Source of the DNA: Photobacterium phosphoreum
GTDB taxonomy: Bacteria; Pseudomonadota; Gammaproteobacteria; Enterobacterales; Vibrionaceae
DNA length: 54,366 bases
Direction: 5' to 3'
NCBI RefSeq assembly: GCF_002954725.1
Contig: NZ_MSCQ01000001.1
Location: 475,435-529,800 of the forward strand
This document shows positions 18,716-27,100 of this stretch, piece after piece; the first letter of the stretch is position 1; the number at the start of each line of letters is the position of its first letter. The position numbers and the translations under genes are program-made. The notes below the pieces were generated by a model, which saw only the letters and a list, made by a program, of their open reading frames with translations, was not told the origin of the DNA and did no database searches.

Positions 18716-19591
18716 GTGAAGCCATTGAAGCCGCAACAACATTCATTAGTTATTCATGACGCTAAGATTCACTGGTGTCAAATAGCACAATCGACACGCA
18801 TACCACATCAGCAGGGAAAAGTGACGTTAGTCGGTGCAGGCCCAGGTGATCCTGATCTCTTAACATTAAAAGCATTAAAGACTCTCGAAAAAGCCGATGT
18901 AGTGGTTTATGACCGTCTAGTCAGTGCTGCCATTATGGCGTTGGTTCCAGCGCGTTGCCAAACCCTTTGTGTGGGTAAGGCAAAAGGACAACAAAGCATA
19001 ACTCAAGCAGGAATCAATCAGCTATTAGTGCGATTAGCTCAACAAGGAAAACAAGTGTGTCGCTTAAAAGGTGGTGACGCGTTTGTATTTGGTCGAGGTG
19101 GTGAGGAAATACAATATTTACGCCAGCACAGTATCAAGGTTGATGTAGTACCGGGCATTACTGCTGCGAGTGGTTGTAGTACCTATGCCGGGATCCCATT
19201 AACCCACCGTGGTGTATCTCAGGGGTGTACGTTAGTCACAGTGCATGCGGAAAAAGATTTGGATATTCAATGGCAAGCATTAGCCAAGCTCAATCATACC
19301 GTGGTGTTTTATATGGGATTATCTAAAGTCGACTTGATCTGCCAGCAATTAGCACGAGCAGGGTTAGGGACAGAAACCCCTGCGGCAATAATAGAAAAAG
19401 GCTGCACTGATGAACAACGGTTAATTAAAGCTACATTGGCCACTCTAACAGAGCAAGTTAAGCACCACCAGATTGGATCACCCGCCTTGATTATTATTGG
19501 TGAAGTGGTGAGTTTGAGCGACAGTTTAGCGTGGTATCAGCCTCAAATAGACGCGGTAATGTCGATGAATCAGTGTCAAAAACGAGCGTAG
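18716..19591 (+). CDS. cobA: Uroporphyrinogen-III C-methyltransferase (SUMT)
   Basis: SAM-dependent enzyme that methylates uroporphyrinogen III twice to precorrin-2, the first committed step to siroheme, the prosthetic group of NirB. Core motifs: VTLVGAGPGDPDLLTLKAL (about 37-55), VVVYDRLVS, KLGGDAFVFGRGGEE-like (LKGGDAFVFGRGGEE), VVPGITAASGCSTYAGIPLTHR and the C-terminal ALIIIGEVV. An N-terminal extension of about 35 residues precedes the catalytic domain; it lacks the CysG Rossmann oxidase/ferrochelatase part, so those steps are done elsewhere. The start is GTG at 18716, six bases after AAGGGG. First gene of the nitrite operon; nirB starts 14 bp after the stop. Confidence 0.94.
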   Translation: MKPLKPQQHSLVIHDAKIHWCQIAQSTRIPHQQGKVTLVGAGPGDPDLLTLKALKTLEKADVVVYDRLVSAAIMALVPARCQTLCVGKAKGQQSITQAGINQLLVRLAQQGKQVCRLKGGDAFVFGRGGEEIQYLRQHSIKVDVVPGITAASGCSTYAGIPLTHRGVSQGCTLVTVHAEKDLDIQWQALAKLNHTVVFYMGLSKVDLICQQLARAGLGTETPAAIIEKGCTDEQRLIKATLATLTEQVKHHQIGSPALIIIGEVVSLSDSLAWYQPQIDAVMSMNQCQKRA

Positions 19592-19605
19592 ATAAGGAGA
19601 TCAAC

Positions 19606-22158
19606 ATGAATAAAAAACGGATTGTTATTGTTGGTAATGGCATGGTAGGCCATCATTTTATTGAGCAAGTATTAGCGCTTGATAGTGATCACCAACTCGC
19701 ATTGATCACTTTTTCAGAAGAAGATCGCTTAGCCTATGATCGGGTTCAACTCAGCCATTATTTTAGTGGTAAAACTGCCGCAGATTTAGCGCTTGCTCAT
19801 GAGGTGGATTATCAACAAGCAGGTGTGTGTTATCACGTTAATCAGCGGGTGACAGCCATTGATCGTGAGCATAAGTATGTTGTTACTGAGCAAGGTAAAA
19901 AGATTGCTTATGATCATTTGATATTAGCCACGGGATCATACCCGTTTGTACCACCGATTATCGACAATGATGCAGAGCATTGTCATGTTTACCGTACTAT
20001 TAATGATTTAGAAGCCATTGCCGAATCAGGCAAAAAAAGTCGGGTTGGGGTCGTCATTGGTGGCGGTTTACTCGGACTTGAAGCGGCCAATGCGCTGCAA
20101 AATATGGCGCTAGAAACCCATGTGGTCGAGTTTGCTCCACAGTTAATGGCGGTGCAGCTTGATGAAGGGGGCGGTGAGTTATTACGTCAAAAAATTGAAG
20201 CATTAGGGGTCAAAGTACATACCCGTAAAGCGACTGAGAAAATTATTGCGGGTGATCAGTGCCGCTATAAACTTATTTTTGCTGATGGCACTGAATTAGA
20301 CACTGATATGGTGGTGTTTTCTGCGGGTATTCGTCCCCAAGACGCATTGGCTAAGCAAGCAGGATTAACCCTTGGTGAACGTGGCGGAATTGTGATTAAT
20401 GATCAGTGTCAGACCAGTGATACTGATATTTACGCGATTGGTGAATGTGCATTATGGAATAACCGTATTTTTGGTTTAGTTGCGCCAGGTTATAAAATGG
20501 CACGGGTTGCTGCTTCTATTATGTGTGGCATCGATGCTGAATTTACGGGTGCTGATATGAGCACCAAGCTGAAATTATTAGGGGTTGATGTTGCCAGTAT
20601 TGGCGAGGTTCATACATCAGTTGATGCGGCGCAAGTGTTCAGTTTATCCAATGATGTCGAACAAAGTTATCAGCGGATTATTGTATCAAAACAAGGGGAT
20701 AAATTACTTGGAGCGGTGTTAGTCGGTAATGTTGAGCAGTATTCTTCATTATTACAGTTGATGCTAAATCAATTACCATTACCCACTCCGCCGTCATTAT
20801 TATTAATGCCTGAAGCGCTGGCTGCTAGCTCTCAAATGACAGCCACCGATGATCTACTCGGTGATGAAGCGCAAGTTTGTTCATGTTTTGATGTTAATAA
20901 AGGTCAAATTTGCCAAGCGGTGGCTGACGGGTGTGTTGATATGACACAGCTTAAATCAATGACCAAGGCGAGCACTGGCTGTGGCGGGTGTGCCACTTTT
21001 GCGAAACAAATAATGGAAACGGAATTGGCAGCGAGAGGCCATGAGGTCAATCACCATTTATGTGAACATTTTAGTTATAGCCGCCAGCAATTAGCCGACA
21101 TTATTCGAATTAAAAAGATTAATACTTTTAGTGACTTATTAACCGAGTACGGGACAGGCTTAGGTTGTGATATTTGTAAACCCGCGGTTAGTTCTATTCT
21201 GGCGTCATTTTGGAATGATTATATTCTGGAACCGCAACATGTTGGCTTGCAAGACACTAATGATATTTACCTTGGTAATATGCAAAAAGACGGTACTTAT
21301 TCGGTTGTGCCTCGTATTCCTGCGGGAGAAATTACCCCTGAAAAATTAATTATATTAGGTCAAGTTGCCCAACAATTTAATCTTTATACCAAAATTACTG
21401 GCGGACAACGGATTGATTTATTTGGAGCACAGTTACATCAATTACCCCAAATTTGGCGGTTACTTGTCGATGCCGGATTTGAAACGGGACACGCGTATGG
21501 TAAATCGGTACGAACGGTGAAATCGTGTGTGGGATCAACATGGTGCCGCTATGGAATGGCAGATAGCATGGCTTTTGCTATCAATCTTGAAAATCGTTAT
21601 AAAGGCTTGCGCTCACCGCATAAACTCAAGTTTGCAGTTTCTGGCTGTACCCGCGAATGTGCAGAAGCACAGTCAAAAGATATTGGTGTGATCGCGACAG
21701 AGAAGGGCTGGAATTTATATATTGCAGGTAACGGTGGTATGCGTCCTCGTCATGGTGATTTGTTTGCTGCTGATCTCGATAACGACACTTTGATCCAATA
21801 TATCGATAGAGTGTTGATGTTTTATATACGTACCGCCGATAGGTTACAGCGAACATCAGTATGGCTAGAAAATCTTGAGGGTGGCATTGATTATTTACGC
21901 CAAGTGGTGATTGATGATGCGTTAAATATTAACGCTGAACTTGAGCAAGAAATGGCCGCTAGTTTGAGTCACTATCAATGTGAATGGAAAACTACCCTTG
22001 AGTCACCGCAAGAGTTACGTCGGTTTCAACATTTTATTAATAGTCGTCAGCCTGATTTGAGTTTGGCTTACCAAACGATTAGAAATCAACGTACGCCGAG
22101 AGTGTGGCCGGAAAGTGGTGAGACTATTGCGGTTGTTAACATTACCGATCAAGGATAA
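19606..22158 (+). CDS. nirB: NADH-dependent assimilatory nitrite reductase, large subunit
   Basis: Reduces nitrite to ammonium in the cytoplasm with six electrons from NADH. Domain order: FAD/NAD pyridine-nucleotide oxidoreductase (IVIVGNGMVGHHFIEQ at the N terminus, GVVIGGGLLGLEAANAL, TDIYAIGECA); BFD-like [2Fe-2S] (CSCFDVNKGQ ... STGCGGC); a second Cys-rich segment (GLGCDICKP); then the ferredoxin-like and siroheme/[4Fe-4S] domain with SCVGSTWCRYG and SGCTRECAEAQ. ATG at 19606 has AAGGAG upstream; a longer in-frame GTG at 19531 lies inside cobA and is rejected. The product is 850 aa, the normal length. Siroheme comes from the cobA product next door. Confidence 0.96.
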   Translation: MNKKRIVIVGNGMVGHHFIEQVLALDSDHQLALITFSEEDRLAYDRVQLSHYFSGKTAADLALAHEVDYQQAGVCYHVNQRVTAIDREHKYVVTEQGKKIAYDHLILATGSYPFVPPIIDNDAEHCHVYRTINDLEAIAESGKKSRVGVVIGGGLLGLEAANALQNMALETHVVEFAPQLMAVQLDEGGGELLRQKIEALGVKVHTRKATEKIIAGDQCRYKLIFADGTELDTDMVVFSAGIRPQDALAKQAGLTLGERGGIVINDQCQTSDTDIYAIGECALWNNRIFGLVAPGYKMARVAASIMCGIDAEFTGADMSTKLKLLGVDVASIGEVHTSVDAAQVFSLSNDVEQSYQRIIVSKQGDKLLGAVLVGNVEQYSSLLQLMLNQLPLPTPPSLLLMPEALAASSQMTATDDLLGDEAQVCSCFDVNKGQICQAVADGCVDMTQLKSMTKASTGCGGCATFAKQIMETELAARGHEVNHHLCEHFSYSRQQLADIIRIKKINTFSDLLTEYGTGLGCDICKPAVSSILASFWNDYILEPQHVGLQDTNDIYLGNMQKDGTYSVVPRIPAGEITPEKLIILGQVAQQFNLYTKITGGQRIDLFGAQLHQLPQIWRLLVDAGFETGHAYGKSVRTVKSCVGSTWCRYGMADSMAFAINLENRYKGLRSPHKLKFAVSGCTRECAEAQSKDIGVIATEKGWNLYIAGNGGMRPRHGDLFAADLDNDTLIQYIDRVLMFYIRTADRLQRTSVWLENLEGGIDYLRQVVIDDALNINAELEQEMAASLSHYQCEWKTTLESPQELRRFQHFINSRQPDLSLAYQTIRNQRTPRVWPESGETIAVVNITDQG

Positions 22159-22161
22159 ATT

Positions 22162-22509
22162 ATGATTAATCAATGGATTACTGTTTGTGATGAAGATGAT
22201 TTATATCTTGATGCTGGTGCGTGTGCATTGGTGAATGGTCATCAGATAGCGCTGTTTTTGTGTAGTCATAATAATACCCTTTATGCGATTAATAATTATG
22301 ATCCAATCGGTAAGGCGAATGTTCTTTCTCGTGGCATCGTCGGCTCATTAAATGGAACCGTGGTGGTGGCTTCACCGCTTTATAAACAGCATTTTTGTCT
22401 TGAAAGTGGTCAGTGTTTAGAATCGGCAGAAATGTTAGTGCCAACTTATCCTGTGCGGCGCTTTAACGGTAGTGTTCAGGTACAACTTATCGTTTCTTTA
22501 ATACGCTAA
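22162..22509 (+). CDS. nirD: Nitrite reductase small subunit
   Basis: The 115-aa Rieske-fold partner of NirB that in this family keeps the fold (WITVCDEDDL start, LYAINNYDPIGKANVLSRGIVG centre, SPLYKQHFCLESGQCL end) but lacks the Cys/His pairs that would hold a cluster; only isolated Cys are visible. It starts three bases after the nirB stop, so the two are translationally coupled. It stabilises or assists NirB activity. Confidence 0.92.
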   Translation: MINQWITVCDEDDLYLDAGACALVNGHQIALFLCSHNNTLYAINNYDPIGKANVLSRGIVGSLNGTVVVASPLYKQHFCLESGQCLESAEMLVPTYPVRRFNGSVQVQLIVSLIR

Positions 22510-22518
22510 CAGGGAGCA

Positions 22519-23991
22519 ATGATGTCTAATTATATTAAGTTTAATTTGTTCTCTTTTCGCGGCAAGATGAAAATACTCCATATAAGTTGGTTGGCGTTTT
22601 TTATTACTTTTATGGTGTGGTTTAATTTTGCACCTTTGTTGCAAGCGGTAAAAACGTCATTAGGATTAACCACCGAGCAAATTAAAACCTTATTAATCTT
22701 AAATGTGGCGTTAACGATCCCAGCGCGGGTTGTGGTTGGCATGCTGACGGATAGATATGGTCCACGAATAGTGTATAGCTTGTTATTAGCACTATGTGCC
22801 ATTCCCTGTTTTGTGTTTGCATTTTCAACTACGTTTATGCAAGCCGCGATGGCCCGTTTTGCCCTCGGTTTTATTGGGGCAGGGTTTGTGATTGGGATTC
22901 GGTTGGTGTCTGAATGGTTTCCGCATCATGAACTCGGTACCGCTGAAGGTATTTATGGTGGCTGGGGTAATTTTGGCTCTGCTGCTGCTGCGTTTACATT
23001 GCCGTCATTAGCATTGTGGTTTGGTGGTGATGATGGTTGGCGTTATGCAATGGCGGTGACTGGCGGGTTAAGTGTTATTTTTGCTGTCATCTTCTATTTC
23101 ACTGTTACAGATACCCCCAAGGGCGCAACGTATTATAAATCCAAGCATATCGGGGCGATGGAAGTGACCTCACGCAGTGATTTATTGTTATTAATCATAA
23201 TGAAAATTCCGATGTATGCGGCAATGGCGTTATTAGTTTGGAAGCTATCATCGCCAGCGATTGACATGTTAGACGCTGAGATTAGTTATGCTATTTATGT
23301 GGGATTAGTAGGGCTTTATTTTATTGATATTAAACAATTATGGTTAGCTAATCGAAAGATATTAACGGAGCCAGTACCTGCCATACATCGTTATTCATTT
23401 CGTCAGGTTGCAGTGCTTAATGTGCTTTATTTTACCACTTTTGGATCAGAGCTGGCTGTTGTCTCAATGTTGCCTTTATTTTTTGCTGAGATATTTACTT
23501 TAACACCAGTGATGGCAGGGGTAGTCGCATCTTCTTATGCGTTTATGAATTTGATTTCTCGTCCTGGTGGTGGTTGGTTGTCGGATAGATTTGGTCGTAA
23601 AGCAACGTTATTGATTTTAACTGCGGGTTTAGCGATGGGGTATGTGTTAATGGCGAATATTACTGTCGGTTGGCCACTATGGAGTGCGGTGTTAGCGGCA
23701 ATGATTTGTTCGTTCTTTGTTCAATCTGGCGAAGGGGCAGTATTTGCTGTTGTGCCATTAATTAAACGCCGTATGACTGGTCAAATTGCTGGGATGACAG
23801 GGGCGTATGGCAATGTGGGGGCAGTGTGTTATCTGACTATTTTATCCATGGTTGAATACAGTACTTTTTTTATCATTATCGCATTAACTGCTGTTATCGG
23901 TTTTGTGACGTTATTGGCGCTTAAAGAGCCGTCAGGAAAAATGGCCGAAATTAATGATGATGGCAGTGTGACTTTAATTGATGTCGGTTAA
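22519..23991 (+). CDS. Nitrate/nitrite transporter, MFS NarK/NasA (NNP) family
   Basis: A 490-aa major facilitator with about twelve hydrophobic segments and a long central linker (about 205-285) that itself contains one or two hydrophobic stretches. Family marks: FNFAPLLQAVKTSLGLT near residue 35, RVVVGMLTDRYGPR (loop 2-3), GFIGAGFVIGIRLVSEWFP, the nitrate-signature-like GGWGNFGSAAAAF (around 150), and in the second half RPGGGWLSDRFGRK. It probably imports nitrate for NasA. Two ATGs are adjacent: the second (22522) is better spaced from AGGGAG (22511-22516). It lies in the nirBD operon, ten bases after nirD. Confidence 0.9.
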   Translation: MMSNYIKFNLFSFRGKMKILHISWLAFFITFMVWFNFAPLLQAVKTSLGLTTEQIKTLLILNVALTIPARVVVGMLTDRYGPRIVYSLLLALCAIPCFVFAFSTTFMQAAMARFALGFIGAGFVIGIRLVSEWFPHHELGTAEGIYGGWGNFGSAAAAFTLPSLALWFGGDDGWRYAMAVTGGLSVIFAVIFYFTVTDTPKGATYYKSKHIGAMEVTSRSDLLLLIIMKIPMYAAMALLVWKLSSPAIDMLDAEISYAIYVGLVGLYFIDIKQLWLANRKILTEPVPAIHRYSFRQVAVLNVLYFTTFGSELAVVSMLPLFFAEIFTLTPVMAGVVASSYAFMNLISRPGGGWLSDRFGRKATLLILTAGLAMGYVLMANITVGWPLWSAVLAAMICSFFVQSGEGAVFAVVPLIKRRMTGQIAGMTGAYGNVGAVCYLTILSMVEYSTFFIIIALTAVIGFVTLLALKEPSGKMAEINDDGSVTLIDVG

Positions 23992-24093
23992 TTGATGTCG
24001 GTTGATCATACAGATAAATCATGTCGGTTTATCATGTAGGCAATAGTATGGATTACTAGTATCAGTTAATGGTGTAAATGAATAAGGAAGATC

Positions 24094-25851
24094 ATGACGG
24101 TAGCTAATCTGATTGTACGTTATGGTGGTTATTCTGATGCGGGGAAAAAGCAACAGAATCAGGATGCCTTTGCGGTGTTATCACCATCAAAAGCAATAGA
24201 GTTACAGCACAAAGGAGTCGTTGCTTGTATTGCTGATGGCGTCAGTTGTAGTAATCGCAGTTATATTGCTAGTCAATTGAGTGTGACTCACTTTATTGAA
24301 GATTATTTAGCGACAGCAACCACCTTATCTGTCAAAGAAGCGGCATCTTCAGTACTAAATACGCTTAATTTATGGTTATTCCATCATGGACAGCAAGCCG
24401 ATTTACCACAAGATGCGCCGGTGACGTCATTGTCGGTAGTGATCATTAAATCGAATACTGCTCATGTATTCCATATTGGGGATTGTCGGGTTTATTTATG
24501 GCGTGATAATAATTGTCGTTGTTTAACCCAAGATCATCGTCGTGCTCACTATGATGGGCAGCATTATCTTACGCGAGCATTAGGTATCGACGCCCAACTG
24601 CAAGTCGATTATCAGTCAGTACCCCTGAACGTGGGTGATAAGTTAGTGATGACGACGGATGGTATCCATGATGAGAGTGATGTCGTGCAGTATCTCGATA
24701 AGATTTTCCACGTAGATAACATGCCACCATTATTATCGACCCAACATGGGTGTCAGTACTTAGAACGGCAAGCATATCAGCTTGTGAGTAATGCGCAGCA
24801 GCTTGGGTCACAAGATAATACCAGTTGTGTGATATTAGACATTGAAGCCTTACCAAGGTTAGCGTTTGATGAAGCGTTGCTTGAGTCAGCTAATAAGACC
24901 ATTCCGCTAGCGCTCAAGGTTGGGCAACGGATTGATCAATTTGTGATTTGTCGAGTGCTTGATGCAGGGTGTCGAAGCTATCTTTATTTGGCGCAATCTA
25001 ATGATGATAAACAGTATTATGTGCTAAAAATGCCTTCACCGAACCGAGTGGATGATAGTGACTATTTACACTGCTTTGTGCGCGAAGGCTGGCTTGGGCA
25101 ACAATGTCAGCATGCAGGGGTCATGAAAATATTTAACCATAATGCGCAATCTGTGTTTCTTTATCATGTGTGTGAGTTTGTTGAGGGAATAACTTTGCGC
25201 CAATGGATCATGGATAATCCGCAGCCATCATTAACAACGGTACGAATGATTGTGGCAGACATTGTGACGGTGATGCGTACTTTGCAGCGACAGGGGATTT
25301 ATCATGCAGATATAAAACCAGAAAATATTATATTACACTCAGATTTAAGTGTGACCTTGATTGATTTTGGCAGCGCGTGGGTCAATGGTTATCAAGAGTT
25401 ATACTCATCAGTAAAAATGAAGCATCCATACGGAGATTTAAATTATTTGGCACCTGAATGTCATGCTGGTGGACAACCTTCCATTTTGAGTGAGCAATTC
25501 TCATTAGGGATTGTGATATATGAAATGTTGACTGGAGCATTACCGTATCAACGGTTGAGTTCGCACTCATCGCCTCCTGTGGCAATGAAAATGCATTACA
25601 CGACCATTAGATCTTATCGGCAGGATTTACCTGTATGGCTAGAGATTAATTTAAAAAAAACCTGTCATCCTGATGCTCAACATCGTTATCAAGCCTTATC
25701 TGAATTGGTAAAAGCACTCAATACTCCGCCATCCACCGCCTTACCTATGCTTTTTCAGCAACCATTAATCGAACGAAATCCATTATTATTGTGGCAACTT
25801 ATTAGCATAATATTGTTCATTGTTGTGTTATTACAAGGTGTTTTTTCCTAA
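24094..25851 (+). CDS. Membrane-anchored PP2C phosphatase / Ser-Thr protein kinase fusion
   Basis: A 585-aa bifunctional signalling protein. Residues 5-250 are a PP2C phosphatase with the metal-binding acidic residues in NQDAF (Asp24), ADGV (Asp48), TTDG (Asp189) and SQDN (Asp241). Residues 280-540 are a Hanks-type kinase with Lys312 in VLKMP, catalytic HADIKPEN (Asp406) in place of HRD, and DFG at 424-426. A C-terminal hydrophobic segment (563-582) anchors it in the membrane. It follows the nitrate permease by about 100 bp in the same direction, with AAGGAAG before the ATG. The same kind of gene sits among nirB, nirD and nasA genes in Pseudomonas aeruginosa, so the link to nitrate assimilation is conserved. 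Its target is unknown. Confidence 0.92.
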   Translation: MTVANLIVRYGGYSDAGKKQQNQDAFAVLSPSKAIELQHKGVVACIADGVSCSNRSYIASQLSVTHFIEDYLATATTLSVKEAASSVLNTLNLWLFHHGQQADLPQDAPVTSLSVVIIKSNTAHVFHIGDCRVYLWRDNNCRCLTQDHRRAHYDGQHYLTRALGIDAQLQVDYQSVPLNVGDKLVMTTDGIHDESDVVQYLDKIFHVDNMPPLLSTQHGCQYLERQAYQLVSNAQQLGSQDNTSCVILDIEALPRLAFDEALLESANKTIPLALKVGQRIDQFVICRVLDAGCRSYLYLAQSNDDKQYYVLKMPSPNRVDDSDYLHCFVREGWLGQQCQHAGVMKIFNHNAQSVFLYHVCEFVEGITLRQWIMDNPQPSLTTVRMIVADIVTVMRTLQRQGIYHADIKPENIILHSDLSVTLIDFGSAWVNGYQELYSSVKMKHPYGDLNYLAPECHAGGQPSILSEQFSLGIVIYEMLTGALPYQRLSSHSSPPVAMKMHYTTIRSYRQDLPVWLEINLKKTCHPDAQHRYQALSELVKALNTPPSTALPMLFQQPLIERNPLLLWQLISIILFIVVLLQGVFS

Positions 25852-26011
25852 TAAATGTAAAACAGCGTAAAGTTAGCCTATGTTGGTGTATTCAAAAAAC
25901 CAGCTTTGGTAGGCTTGTATACCTATTTGGTATGTTGTGTTGGTGGCAAGAGTGGTTATTCATTGCTGGTTTGTCCTAGCGCATGTTGTTTAATGTTCTA
26001 GGAAGTAGATC

Positions 26012-27100
26012 ATGATAAAACGAAAAGTTATTTCAGTGTTGGTTATCGCAACGATGGCGTTGATGGCTGAAGGTTGCGATAGTGGTTCGAAGCCGCACTC
26101 CTCGGCTCCTTTTTCAACGACTGCACAAGTTGAAACACAATCGATTCAAGCGCGTAATTTAACCCAGCAAGTCATGGGCTACGGTGTAATAAAAAGTCAT
26201 AATGTAGTGACACTAAAAAACCTGCAAACCAATAAAATAACCGCTATTTTGTTTACTGAAGGGCAACGTGTAGCCAAAAACCAAGTACTAGTGCAGTTAG
26301 ATCCGCGTGTTGCAGATGCCAAAGTTGCTCATGATCAAGCGTTAGTTGTTGCTGCTAAATTGACATTGCATCGTCAAGCCGTCTTAAGCGCGAAAGGAGT
26401 AACGTCACACAGTCTTTATGATAGCAGTGAAAGTGATTATAAGCAGGCATTAGCGCAACTCACCCAAGATAAAACATTGTTATCTGAATTAGCAATTAAA
26501 GCGCCTTTTTCAGGAGTGATTAGCCAAACTGATTATCATGTTGGTGATGTTGTTACGGCAGGTACTGATATTGCAACCTTATATTCTCCGCAGCATTTAA
26601 TTGTCGAATATCAATTGCCGGCCTTACAACGACAAGATTATAAACTTGGCCAACAAGTATTAGTACATTCCGAGGTCATGCCATCCATTAATGCGGTAGC
26701 TACAGTTACTTATATTGCGCCAAATACAGCCACTGGATTAGTGATCCTTAAAGCTAAATTACCTACATCCGCGCCGTTTTCCCCTGGGCAAAATGTCAAA
26801 GTTATCCAAAAAACGCATTTATTACGCCAGCAAGTGACGATCCCAACCGCAGCGTTAATGACCAATATTCAAGGTGCACAAGCCTTTGTCGTGATCAACA
26901 ATAAAGCGCGTTTACGTGATGTTAAAGTCGGTAATTATTACGATGGTTATGTGCAAATTCTTTCTGGATTAACGGTTGGAGAGCAATTGGTTGTTAATGG
27001 TCAAAACTATTTACGCACAGATCAAAAAGTAGAAATTATCCATTCACAACCGTCACAACCGTCACAACCCAAAATTGAGCCACAAGTAGGTAAAGCATGA
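26012..27100 (+). CDS. RND efflux periplasmic adaptor (membrane fusion) lipoprotein
   Basis: The 362-aa HlyD/AcrA-type subunit that links an RND permease to an outer-membrane channel. It has a lipoprotein signal with lipobox MAEGC near residue 22. The lipoyl halves are at VTLKNLQTNKITAILFTEGQRVAKNQVLVQLDPR (about 67-100) and LAIKAPFSGVISQTDYHVGDVVTAGTDIATLY (about 160-190), separated by a helical hairpin. A beta-barrel and membrane-proximal domain follow to residue 345. The C-terminal tail has a small SQPSQPSQP repeat. AGGAA sits seven bases before the ATG. Its stop overlaps the permease start by four bases. Confidence 0.92.
   Translation: MIKRKVISVLVIATMALMAEGCDSGSKPHSSAPFSTTAQVETQSIQARNLTQQVMGYGVIKSHNVVTLKNLQTNKITAILFTEGQRVAKNQVLVQLDPRVADAKVAHDQALVVAAKLTLHRQAVLSAKGVTSHSLYDSSESDYKQALAQLTQDKTLLSELAIKAPFSGVISQTDYHVGDVVTAGTDIATLYSPQHLIVEYQLPALQRQDYKLGQQVLVHSEVMPSINAVATVTYIAPNTATGLVILKAKLPTSAPFSPGQNVKVIQKTHLLRQQVTIPTAALMTNIQGAQAFVVINNKARLRDVKVGNYYDGYVQILSGLTVGEQLVVNGQNYLRTDQKVEIIHSQPSQPSQPKIEPQVGKA

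Noticed and set aside
19531..19605. Longer nirB start (GTG) inside cobA
   Set aside because: No ribosome site, adds 25 residues before the FAD motif, whereas ATG 19606 has AAGGAG and starts just before IVIVGNGMVG.
22530..22802. Antisense frame within the nitrate permease gene
   Set aside because: A shadow of the permease coding frame, without start signals; the same holds for other antisense or out-of-frame stretches inside strong genes.
27053..27075. CCGTCACAA tandem repeat at the end of the efflux adaptor gene
   Set aside because: A short in-frame SQP repeat in a disordered tail; nothing beyond ordinary slippage.
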